Positions 1 to 5,119 of a DNA stretch of 5,546 nt are shown in pieces. The notes beneath the pieces are model-generated. The model did no database searches. It was not told the origin of the DNA and saw only the letters and a list, made by a program, of their open reading frames with translations. The stretch covers positions 1-5,546 of the forward strand of contig JAITVW010000136.1 in assembly GCA_031285605.1 (NCBI GenBank), in the 5' to 3' direction. The stretch comes from Fusobacteriales bacterium (GTDB lineage Bacteria; Fusobacteriota; Fusobacteriia; Fusobacteriales; Leptotrichiaceae). Every line of letters begins with the position of its first letter. The first letter of the stretch is position 1. Made by a program: the position numbers and the translations under genes.

Positions 1-6
1 CCTCCT
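1..6 (-). promoter_or_regulatory. Shine-Dalgarno of the next operon gene, off the left edge
   Basis: On the minus strand these bases read AGGAGG, a perfect Shine-Dalgarno, 10 bases beyond the stop codon of the DUF4310 gene. Every other intergenic gap in this operon has the same arrangement, so another gene very probably starts just outside the window. In the EF_0829-type cluster, as I recall it, genes for an amidohydrolase/deacetylase and an aldolase-like protein follow, but nothing here shows which gene it is. Confidence 0.75.
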
Positions 7-16
7 GATGTGTTTC

Positions 17-655
17 TTATATTAAAAGTCCGAGTCCTGCAAAGACCATAGAACCTAATATTGCTCCTCCTGCTATCGGCTTGTCTATTTTATAAAACAG
101 AGCTGCTCCGATTATTGAACCTAATCCCGCAGGCACGTTATACTGTACTGCCGATAGTATAATAAGCGGGCCGAGGAATCTTCCCGTCGCATTCCCTGCA
201 CCCATCATTATCCCTGTTCCAGCCGTCGAAACATTTTCCGGCATAAGCTTCCTTATACCTATGATTATATATCCTATAACTATTCCTATTGCTCCCCCGA
301 TTATGAGACTTAATGCAAAGCTGTTCAGAGTTTTTCCATAGCCGGCCGATAATAAAACCGCAGGAATTCCTATTCCTACTCCCGTCATCAATGATCCTCC
401 GATATCTAACAGACCTACCAGAGGCCCTTCCAATATTCTTGCAAGCAGAAACCCGAATGCAAATCCTGCCGCCGCTGCATAATCACCTGTTTGCAGACCC
501 TGGTCCAGCAGCTGTATTATGAATATTTCATTTAAAGCACCTGTTCCATGCTTAATGTACATATGAGTTCCCCCGACCATAGCCGCACAGGCTAATGCTA
601 CCAGTATGGGGAAAGTTTTATCACTTAACCAGAATTTTTCTCTTGTTGATTTCAT
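17..655 (-). CDS. DUF4310 family membrane protein (EF_0833 type)
   Basis: This is a 212-residue integral membrane protein of unknown function, recognised as the DUF4310 (EF_0833/AHA_3914-like) family by its sequence and its place as last of the five conserved genes. It is very rich in Gly, Ala and Ile. Hydrophobic segments lie roughly at residues 13-33, 58-75, 78-104, 111-135, 145-170, 175-189 and 193-212, so about six or seven membrane spans are likely. Glycine-rich stretches (GVGIGIPAVLL near 92-102, GTGIMMGAGNATGRF near 146-160) resemble substrate-path or helix-packing loops of transporters. The ATG at 655 has AGGAGG at 661-666, five bases upstream. The gap to the DUF4311 gene is 24 bases. 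Full length for the family. It is inferred to form a transport complex with the DUF4311 protein; no substrate can be read from the sequence. Confidence 0.85.
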   Translation of the reverse strand: MKSTREKFWLSDKTFPILVALACAAMVGGTHMYIKHGTGALNEIFIIQLLDQGLQTGDYAAAAGFAFGFLLARILEGPLVGLLDIGGSLMTGVGIGIPAVLLSAGYGKTLNSFALSLIIGGAIGIVIGYIIIGIRKLMPENVSTAGTGIMMGAGNATGRFLGPLIILSAVQYNVPAGLGSIIGAALFYKIDKPIAGGAILGSMVFAGLGLLI

Positions 656-679
656 TTTTTCCTCCTTAAATCTAAACTT

Positions 680-1393
680 TTAGAATCCAAGTTTTGCAAA
701 GAATCCTCTTGCATATGCTATTACCAAAAATAGTATTACTACTACAGATATCATTATTTTTACTGATTTAGTAACTCCTTTTTCCTCGATTGACTGACCA
801 ATTAAGATACCAAGTACTAATCCCGGAAGTGAATTACCCATTACCATATGTCCTAATCCTCCTAAAATAGTAGACCACATACCTGTCAGCTTCCCTGCAT
901 CCATTGCTGCAAGCCAGAAAATGATAGGCATGACAGGATTTATCATAAGATTCGACGCCGGCGTAAGTATTTCCTTTGCTACCTTTGCCAGTTCTATCGG
1001 TACGAAAGCTGCCATTGTATTCAGCATTACCACTACTATTGCTCCTATGATACCGCCTGCTATTCCCATTTTATACGGATCATACATTGTTTCTTCCACT
1101 TTTTTATTTTTAAATAAAAGACCTGCCGCTGCAAAGTTCGGAACTATTCTGTGAAATACATCCTGTGTAAGTGCTCCTGCTCCTATTGATGACGCTGCCG
1201 AGTTAAATAAAAAACCTAACCCAAATGAAAAGTGTGAAATGGGGTCTCCCTGACAGGCATTTAATTCCCCAAGTGTTCTAAAAGCTCCCATCGACTGATG
1301 TGTAGGTGTATGAAACATCCTTGCAGCTCCTGCAGTAAGTCCAAATCCGCCAAGGAAGCCGACAACCAATGACTTTAGCAAAATTATTAACAT
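680..1393 (-). CDS. DUF4311 family membrane protein (EF_0832 type)
   Basis: This is a 237-residue integral membrane protein of unknown function, matching the DUF4311 (EF_0832/AHA_3913-like) family. Hydrophobic segments lie near residues 2-24, 55-75, 108-131, 148-166, 172-200 and 211-230, which suggests six spans. A soluble stretch at about 25-54 holds His, Cys and acidic residues (FHTPTHQS, ELNACQGD, then SHFSFG) and looks conserved rather than linker-like. The ATG at 1393 follows AGGAGG at 1398-1403, which overlaps the stop codon of the DUF4312 gene; the two reading frames are 8 bases apart, so translational coupling is likely. The DUF4310 gene follows after 24 bases. The pair of polytopic proteins with small soluble partners suggests a multi-subunit transporter. 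That role is inference; the family assignment is fairly secure. Confidence 0.85.
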   Translation of the reverse strand: MLIILLKSLVVGFLGGFGLTAGAARMFHTPTHQSMGAFRTLGELNACQGDPISHFSFGLGFLFNSAASSIGAGALTQDVFHRIVPNFAAAGLLFKNKKVEETMYDPYKMGIAGGIIGAIVVVMLNTMAAFVPIELAKVAKEILTPASNLMINPVMPIIFWLAAMDAGKLTGMWSTILGGLGHMVMGNSLPGLVLGILIGQSIEEKGVTKSVKIMISVVVILFLVIAYARGFFAKLGF

Positions 1394-1401
1394 AAAACCT
1401 C

Positions 1402-1683
1402 CTATATTTTTATATATTTTACACTAACCACTATTTTAAGCTCTATTTCTATTTCCTGTTTTTTTCTCGGCATAAAAAACCACAAAAAAGTTTCTGTATA
1501 CTCTTCTGTTTTTTTACTTATCTCGTATACATTCACAGGTTCGAGCTTTATTACAATTCCTTCAATATCCGAAGTAACAGTTTTTTTCAAAATAGTAAAT
1601 ATTTTTCCTATTACTTCTTCCTCATTTTTGCCCTTCGCTTTAATAGTATAATCTTTCTCTTCATGGTACATTATTTCATTCAT
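1402..1683 (-). CDS. DUF4312 family small protein (EF_0831 type)
   Basis: This small soluble protein (93 residues from the chosen start) has no known function and fits the DUF4312 (EF_0831/AHA_3912-like) family by position and sequence. It opens with a beta-like segment (DYTIKAKGKN, 11-20), then a helix with several Lys and Ile residues. An aromatic, basic motif FMPRKK follows at 70-75 and a final beta-like segment (IELKIVVSVKYIKI) ends the protein, so an alpha/beta fold is expected. The start chosen is the ATG at 1683, six bases from AAGGAG at 1690-1695. A GTG at 1701 would add six residues but would place that Shine-Dalgarno inside the coding region. The stop overlaps the ribosome binding site of the DUF4311 gene. 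It is probably a cytoplasmic partner of the two membrane proteins, which is inference from constant co-occurrence. Confidence 0.8.
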   Translation of the reverse strand: MNEIMYHEEKDYTIKAKGKNEEEVIGKIFTILKKTVTSDIEGIVIKLEPVNVYEISKKTEEYTETFLWFFMPRKKQEIEIELKIVVSVKYIKI

Positions 1684-1689
1684 CTGATT

Positions 1690-1695
1690 CTCCTT
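1690..1695 (-). promoter_or_regulatory. Ribosome binding site deciding the DUF4312 start
   Basis: The minus strand reads AAGGAG, followed by a six-base spacer and the ATG at 1683. It supports that ATG over the GTG at 1701, which lies upstream of the site. Confidence 0.7.
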
Positions 1696-1714
1696 ATACA
1701 CACTTTAATGCAGT

Positions 1715-2080
1715 TTATCCGGAATATTTTTCTTTATATGTCTCTACTATTCTTCTGCCCAGTTCTTCCACATCAAGAAAACCAAAACCTAATACCGTAT
1801 AACCTTCTTTTATTGCTGTTACTCCGGCATCTACAGATCTTAAATGATGTTTTGCCTTATAGCCGTATTTTGTCTGTGCCATTATAGCTCCTGCTCCACC
1901 GCTTCCGCAAAATGAAATTCCTATATCTGCATTATTTTCCTTCATTACATCACCAAGTTTGGTATCAGCTCCCATGCCTTTTATTACTATTGCTTTTCCT
2001 CCTGCTTCTTCCACACCCTTGGCTACCTTGTCTCCCTGCCCGAGACGATGTCCTATTACTACTACAATTTCTTTTTCCAT
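1715..2080 (-). CDS. Glycine-rich SFCGS family protein (EF_0830 type)
   Basis: A 121-residue soluble protein of the SFCGS glycine-rich family (EF_0830/AHA_3911-like). The signature SFCGS is at residues 56-60, with the lone Cys at 58 inside a glycine-rich loop (GSGGAGA, 59-65). It begins with a beta strand and glycine turn (IVVVIGHRLGQGD, 5-17). The pattern of short strands, glycine loops and helices suggests a Rossmann-like or EIIB-like alpha/beta fold. A KYGYKAKHH stretch at 71-79 adds basic residues next to the loop. The ATG at 2080 has AGGAGG at 2087-2092, six bases away, and lies 17 bases after the PRD gene. The function is unknown. A role as a ligand-binding or phospho-carrier subunit of the neighbouring membrane proteins is a guess based on the context and the exposed Cys. 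Confidence 0.88.
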   Translation of the reverse strand: MEKEIVVVIGHRLGQGDKVAKGVEEAGGKAIVIKGMGADTKLGDVMKENNADIGISFCGSGGAGAIMAQTKYGYKAKHHLRSVDAGVTAIKEGYTVLGFGFLDVEELGRRIVETYKEKYSG

Positions 2081-2097
2081 TATTTTCCTCCTGTTTT

Positions 2098-2463
2098 TTA
2101 TTGATTTTGAAATTCCAGTGCAAGCTGTATCTGAATTGCTGCCAGTATTATTTCCAAATCATCTGCTTCTGTTCCGTATTTTTCCGACAGCATTTTTATA
2201 ATCTTTGAGGATATTCCGTAAGCCTCTTTGCTGACTTCTTCCTCAAATCCCGAATTAGTAACATTTAGTTTTTCTTTTGCTTCGAGTCTTTGACAAAAAC
2301 TGACAATATGAGAATAAAATACCAGCTTGAATTCATAAGTAAATATTACATTATTTTCTTCCAGTATTTTTTCTACTTCTACAGCACTTTCAGTGTACTT
2401 GGAAAAATCCGCTTCCGGCAGTTCCAAATGCTGTCTCACATCTTCCAGAAAATTTTTTTCCAT
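2098..2463 (-). CDS. Stand-alone PRD domain protein (EF_0829 type)
   Basis: This 121-residue protein consists of a single PTS regulation domain (PRD) with no DNA-binding domain, matching the EF_0829/AHA_3910 type. PRDs are helical domains whose conserved histidines are phosphorylated by HPr or EIIB proteins of the sugar phosphotransferase system. Here His52 lies in FYSHIVSFCQRL (49-60), the place of the usual first PRD histidine. The second usual histidine, near residues 110-111 in the final helix (LAAIQIQLAL), is absent and reads Ile-Gln. The start is the ATG at 2463, six bases from AGGAGG at 2470-2475. An ATG at 2496 would add 11 residues but would read through this site and sit on the -10 element. 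First gene of the operon. It probably reports sugar status to the operon's products, but how is unknown because it cannot bind DNA by itself in any evident way. Confidence 0.82.
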   Translation of the reverse strand: MEKNFLEDVRQHLELPEADFSKYTESAVEVEKILEENNVIFTYEFKLVFYSHIVSFCQRLEAKEKLNVTNSGFEEEVSKEAYGISSKIIKMLSEKYGTEADDLEIILAAIQIQLALEFQNQ

Positions 2464-2469
2464 TATTTT

Positions 2470-2475
2470 CCTCCT
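2470..2475 (-). promoter_or_regulatory. Ribosome binding site deciding the PRD gene start
   Basis: The minus strand reads GAGAGGAGG over 2470-2478, with the AGGAGG core six bases before the ATG at 2463. The core, spacer and first codons are identical to those of the next gene, which supports 2463 as the true start. Confidence 0.8.
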
Positions 2476-2494
2476 CTCAAAATGTTTTATACTC

Positions 2495-2523
2495 ATTATA
2501 TTTTAAGATAAAAATCTTTTCAC
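2495..2523 (-). promoter_or_regulatory. Candidate sigma-70 promoter of the five-gene operon
   Basis: On the minus strand a perfect -10 TATAAT (2495-2500) lies 17 bases from GTGAAA (2518-2523), a four-of-six match to the -35 consensus. Transcription would begin near 2488, giving a short leader before the ribosome binding site at 2470-2478. Between the two boxes is a dyad AAGAT-N4-ATCTT (2505-2518) that could be an operator or chance in AT-rich DNA. Confidence 0.5.
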
Positions 2524-2545
2524 TATATAAGTTACCACAAAATAC

Positions 2546-2571
2546 ACGAATGTCAAATTTTATATATTCGT
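2546..2571. repeat. Inverted ACGAAT / ATTCGT pair in the divergent region
   Basis: ACGAAT (2546-2551) and ATTCGT (2566-2571) form a six-base inverted repeat with a 14-base spacer, so the half-sites start two helical turns apart. A related pair, ACGAA (2642-2646) and TTCGT (2664-2668), lies nearer the Rep-like gene. Four of the five CG steps in this AT-rich region fall in these half-sites, which suggests a protein-binding array. Confidence 0.4.
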
Positions 2572-2668
2572 CGCTAATTTTTCATTTTTCTTTGATTTTT
2601 TTCTTTTTTTATGTTATATATAAAAGTGTTTTTATGTGTTAACGAAAAAATAAATTATATAAATTCGT
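2555..2668 (+). repeat. Two 17-base near-direct repeats before the Rep-like gene
   Basis: The segments 2555-2571 (AAATTTTATATATTCGT) and 2652-2668 (AAATTATATAAATTCGT) agree at 15 of 17 bases and are 97 bases apart. Both end in ATTCGT. The second overlaps the expected -35 region of the Rep-like gene. They could be iteron-like or operator sites for that protein. The AT-rich composition makes chance similarity of the left part easy, so the ATTCGT end carries most of the weight. Confidence 0.35.
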
Positions 2669-2693
2669 AAAAAAATCATATTTTTTATATAAT
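2664..2693 (+). promoter_or_regulatory. Candidate promoter of the Rep-like gene
   Basis: A perfect -10 TATAAT lies at 2688-2693. The -35 at 18-base spacing is poor (TTCGTA, 2664-2669) and coincides with an ATTCGT repeat unit. Transcription would start near 2700, which fits translation from the ATG at 2716 rather than from 2695 or 2698. Confidence 0.4.
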
Positions 2694-2705
2694 TTTGATG
2701 AAATT

Positions 2706-2710
2706 AGGTG
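2706..2710 (+). promoter_or_regulatory. Ribosome binding site deciding the Rep-like start
   Basis: AGGTG followed by five A and the ATG at 2716 pairs with the 3' end of 16S rRNA. No such site precedes the TTG at 2695 or the ATG at 2698, so 2716 is preferred. Confidence 0.55.
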
Positions 2711-2715
2711 AAAAA

Positions 2716-3900
2716 ATGAAAAAAAATAGTAAAAAAAACCAGTTTTTTTTTCAAGAATACGATATTTTTATTGATTTTCATAAAAAAATTAATAAGCGGG
2801 AGAAATTTTTCCTTGAATTTTTAATAGAAAAAATAAAAAATAATTTTGAAAATCCCAATGAAAAAACTCTTATTTTTGAGATTGAGATACTTTTTAAAGT
2901 ACTCAATATCAGCAAAAAAGAGGAATTTGAAAGGTTTATGAACAGTTTTTCAGAAAAGAGAATAATCTACAAATGTAAAAAATTCAATCTTCTTACATTT
3001 GAAGGTTCCCTGTATCCTGTATCTTCCTTTGAATTCAATGATGAAAAATTTTATATTGATATTTCCGAAAAATTTCACAGCATCTTTTCTGCCAAAGAAA
3101 ATAATTTTAAAGAACTTTACTTTGATATTCTGCTTCAGTTCGACAGTATGATTGTAAAAAAACTTTTTTTGTTTCTTATTAATAATAAAAGTATAAATGA
3201 CACACTTGAAGTTTCCGAGGAATATCTTAAAGAATATCTTGAACTGTCCAATACCTATGATCGTTTTTATGATTTTGAAAAAAATGTTCTGAAAAAGTCT
3301 ATTACACAGATTGAAAAATATACTCCTCTAAAAATAAAATATGAAAAGATAAAGAATAAATCCTATTTGAACAGTAAAATAGTGGGGATAAAATTTTACA
3401 TCATTGATAACATAAGAAGTAATTTAAGCAGGCAAACCAATGAATTGCTGAAAGGATACGAAGATTTATTTGTAAAGTATAATAAGATATGGGACTATAC
3501 ACTAAGTGTGCTGTCCAAAAAGGGATACGAATATGTAAAAAAGAATATAAGCTACACTATTTTACATAGAAAAGACCATATGGACCGATACATTGTAGAG
3601 GCTCTCAAATATAACCATTACGACAACAGACTGAAAAACAGAGTGGCAAAATTCAGCGAAACCCATAAGCTGGTCTTCCATGAGGAAAAATATTATACTT
3701 CACTTGCAGATCTTCATACAGAATTTTTTAAGATCATCGCTAACCTGAATTTATTTTATCTAACACAGGTAGATACTTTTTACAGAGAGCTTTATAAATT
3801 GAAAAAATATAACGAACTGGAATATATAGATAATCAAATTGCCGTATTTATAGAATATAACGGGGAATATCAAAGCCGAATGTTCGTTTTTGAAAAATAG
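2716..3900 (+). CDS. Rep_3-like replication initiator protein, probably plasmid-derived
   Basis: A 394-residue, Lys/Phe/Ile/Asn-rich protein that resembles Rep_3 (RepB-type) plasmid initiators, which bind iterons through two winged-helix domains to open a replication origin. The first domain would be about residues 15-125 and includes a KFYIDISEKFHSIF segment (111-124). The second would be about 130-230, with YDRFYDFEKNVLKKSITQIE (181-200), then TPLKIKYEKIKN (203-214) and VGIKFYI (223-229). This matches the Rep_3 pattern of a helix ending in a long Ile/Lys helix, then two beta strands. About 160 further residues (231-394) match nothing I recognise; they include several aromatic, helical stretches. 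GC is far below that of the neighbours (about 22% in 2761-2820). It is divergent from the PRD operon and has no partition or mobilisation genes beside it, so it may be a chromosomal relic or domesticated protein. The family call is from pattern only. Confidence 0.62.
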   Translation: MKKNSKKNQFFFQEYDIFIDFHKKINKREKFFLEFLIEKIKNNFENPNEKTLIFEIEILFKVLNISKKEEFERFMNSFSEKRIIYKCKKFNLLTFEGSLYPVSSFEFNDEKFYIDISEKFHSIFSAKENNFKELYFDILLQFDSMIVKKLFLFLINNKSINDTLEVSEEYLKEYLELSNTYDRFYDFEKNVLKKSITQIEKYTPLKIKYEKIKNKSYLNSKIVGIKFYIIDNIRSNLSRQTNELLKGYEDLFVKYNKIWDYTLSVLSKKGYEYVKKNISYTILHRKDHMDRYIVEALKYNHYDNRLKNRVAKFSETHKLVFHEEKYYTSLADLHTEFFKIIANLNLFYLTQVDTFYRELYKLKKYNELEYIDNQIAVFIEYNGEYQSRMFVFEK

Positions 3901-3993
3901 ACCAAAGTAAAATTCTACTTATATCCCGGATTTTTTTATTCAGCTTATTATACTTATAAATATGCTTTTTCAATTTTCACTGCTTGTTTTTCA

Positions 3994-4030
3994 TTGACTT
4001 TTGTAAATTTTCAAGGTATCCTTATATAAA
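3994..4030 (+). promoter_or_regulatory. Candidate promoter for the histidine phosphatase gene
   Basis: Two overlapping readings exist: TTGACT (3994-3999), 17 bases, TATCCT (4017-4022); or TTGTAA (4001-4006), 18 bases, TATAAA (4025-4030). Either would give a leader of about 155-165 bases. A nearer but badly spaced alternative is TTGATT (4097-4102) with GATAAT (4122-4127). The rest of 3901-4190 is AT-rich with no gene visible. Confidence 0.35.
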
Positions 4031-4036
4031 TAGTTT

Positions 4037-4054
4037 GGAGTTGTTACTCTTTTT
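4037..4054 (+). terminator. Weak hairpin followed by a T run
   Basis: GAGT (4038-4041) pairs with ACTC (4046-4049) over a four-base loop, extended by one G-T pair, and is followed by five T. The stem is short for an intrinsic terminator. It could weakly end the Rep-like transcript, or act as an attenuator if the promoter at 3994-4030 is used, because CTCT (4047-4050) can pair with AGAG (4055-4058) instead. Confidence 0.2.
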
Positions 4055-4190
4055 AGAGGCAAAATCTAAAATTTATCAAGTTTCTTTGGTATTTTTTTGA
4101 TTTTGTCTTTTTTAGTATAAAGATAATCTGTAAACTGACATAGCAGCAACACTTAAAAATTTATTACTTTAGAAAGGGTGAGATTTTATA

Positions 4191-4988
4191 ATGAAAAAAA
4201 GATTTTTTGGAATTTTGGGAGTTTTCTTTTTGTTTCTGACTGTGGGTATTACATCGTATTCTGCTGCCAAGGACAATGAAGTTGTTTTGTATATTGTGAG
4301 ACATGGGAAAACTATGCTTAATACTACTGACAGAGTACAGGGATGGTCTGATGCGGTTCTGACTTCTTCCGGAATAGAAGTAGCAGAATATCTCGGAGCC
4401 GGGTTAAAAGAGAAAAAGATTAAATTTAACGCTGCTTACAGCAGTGACAGCGGGCGAAGCATACAGACAGCCGATATTGTATTGAAAAAAACCGGACAAA
4501 AGTCTCTTTCGTTAAAAACTGACTGGCGTTTAAGAGAATTCAATTTCGGGACTTATGAAGGAGATCTTAATCATACAATGTGGACCGACATAGCTAAAAG
4601 TCAGGGAAAGACACTGGAAGAATGGCAGGCAGCGGGAGTTTCTCCAAAAGACTTTGCAAACAGCGTCGCAGCATTGGATAAAGGGCGTGATCCTAATGGT
4701 GTTAACTGGCCGGCTGAGGATTATGAAACTATCACAAAAAGACTCAAAGCCGGGATTGATGAAATTGCAAAGGAAGCTGCCGGAAAAGGCGGGGGCAACG
4801 TTTTGATTGTTTCACACGGTTTGAGTATAACAGCTCTTGTAAATACTCTTGACCCTAAGCTTAATGTACCTGCCGGACTTAAAAATGCCAGTGTTACCAA
4901 AGTTATTTATAAAAATGGAAAATATGAAATTAAAGAAGTCGGAGACATGAGTTTCGTGGAACTGGGGCAGAAGCTCAGCGGGAAATAA
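4191..4988 (+). CDS. Exported histidine phosphatase (phosphoglycerate-mutase-like)
   Basis: A 265-residue histidine phosphatase superfamily (branch 1) protein with an N-terminal signal peptide. The basic start (MKKR), hydrophobic core at 5-20 and small residues S24-A25-A26 fit Sec export with cleavage after about A26; there is no lipobox Cys. The catalytic RHG motif is at 37-39, with His38 as the phospho-acceptor. Arg89 lies in the SDSGRSIQTA segment (85-94), Glu116 in LREFNFG is the likely proton donor, and the second catalytic His209 is in VSHGLS (207-212). All four core residues are therefore present. The family removes phosphate from small phosphorylated substrates or phosphoproteins; the exact substrate cannot be told. 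AGAAAGGGTGAG (4171-4182) is the ribosome binding site. Both flanks are non-coding, so it is probably a single-gene unit acting in the periplasm or outside the cell. An annotation as phosphoglycerate mutase would be misleading for an exported protein. Confidence 0.9.
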   Translation: MKKRFFGILGVFFLFLTVGITSYSAAKDNEVVLYIVRHGKTMLNTTDRVQGWSDAVLTSSGIEVAEYLGAGLKEKKIKFNAAYSSDSGRSIQTADIVLKKTGQKSLSLKTDWRLREFNFGTYEGDLNHTMWTDIAKSQGKTLEEWQAAGVSPKDFANSVAALDKGRDPNGVNWPAEDYETITKRLKAGIDEIAKEAAGKGGGNVLIVSHGLSITALVNTLDPKLNVPAGLKNASVTKVIYKNGKYEIKEVGDMSFVELGQKLSGK

Positions 4989-5046
4989 TTATATTATCGG
5001 TTTGTTTATAAATAAAAAATATCTGTATGAAAATTATTCAAAACTA

Positions 5047-5074
5047 GTCTGTGAACAAAAGTCTGTAAACAAAA
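5047..5074 (+). repeat. Tandem 14-base repeat left of the IS remnant
   Basis: GTCTGTGAACAAAA (5047-5060) is followed directly by GTCTGTAAACAAAA (5061-5074), with 13 of 14 bases identical. It may mark the left end of the insertion sequence. No inverted counterpart is visible on the right. Confidence 0.6.
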
Positions 5075-5105
5075 AAAGCTTTCTATGGTAAATTTAAAAT
5101 ATCAT

Positions 5106-5111
5106 AGGAGG
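5106..5111 (+). promoter_or_regulatory. Intact ribosome binding site of the transposase remnant
   Basis: A perfect AGGAGG stands eight bases before the ATG at 5120. Translation initiation signals have therefore survived although the reading frame is wrecked. Confidence 0.7.
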
Positions 5112-5119
5112 CGATTTTT

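Noticed and set aside
1684..1701. GTG start at 1701 for the DUF4312 protein
   Set aside because: The AAGGAG at 1690-1695 lies inside this extension and is well placed for the ATG at 1683.
2464..2496. Extended N-terminus of the PRD protein from the ATG at 2496
   Set aside because: The extension would encode the ribosome binding site itself and begin inside the -10 element; the ATG at 2463 has a perfect site.
1663..2511. Several plus-strand reading frames of 70-100 codons opposite the operon
   Set aside because: They are Leu/Phe/Ile-rich antisense shadows of well-identified genes, without ribosome binding sites.
2551..2556. Minus-strand TTGACA as -35 of the five-gene operon
   Set aside because: No acceptable -10 stands 16-18 bases downstream (AACTTA or TAACTT only); TATATA is 21 bases away. 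The TATAAT at 2495-2500 is preferred.
2695..2715. TTG (2695) or ATG (2698) start for the Rep-like protein
   Set aside because: No ribosome binding site precedes them and they lie at or before the expected transcript start; the ATG at 2716 has AGGTG in place.
3905..3938. Hairpin AAGTA/TACTT and T run as terminator of the Rep-like gene
   Set aside because: The stem has five AT-rich pairs and the T run begins about ten bases after it, so it is not a convincing intrinsic terminator.
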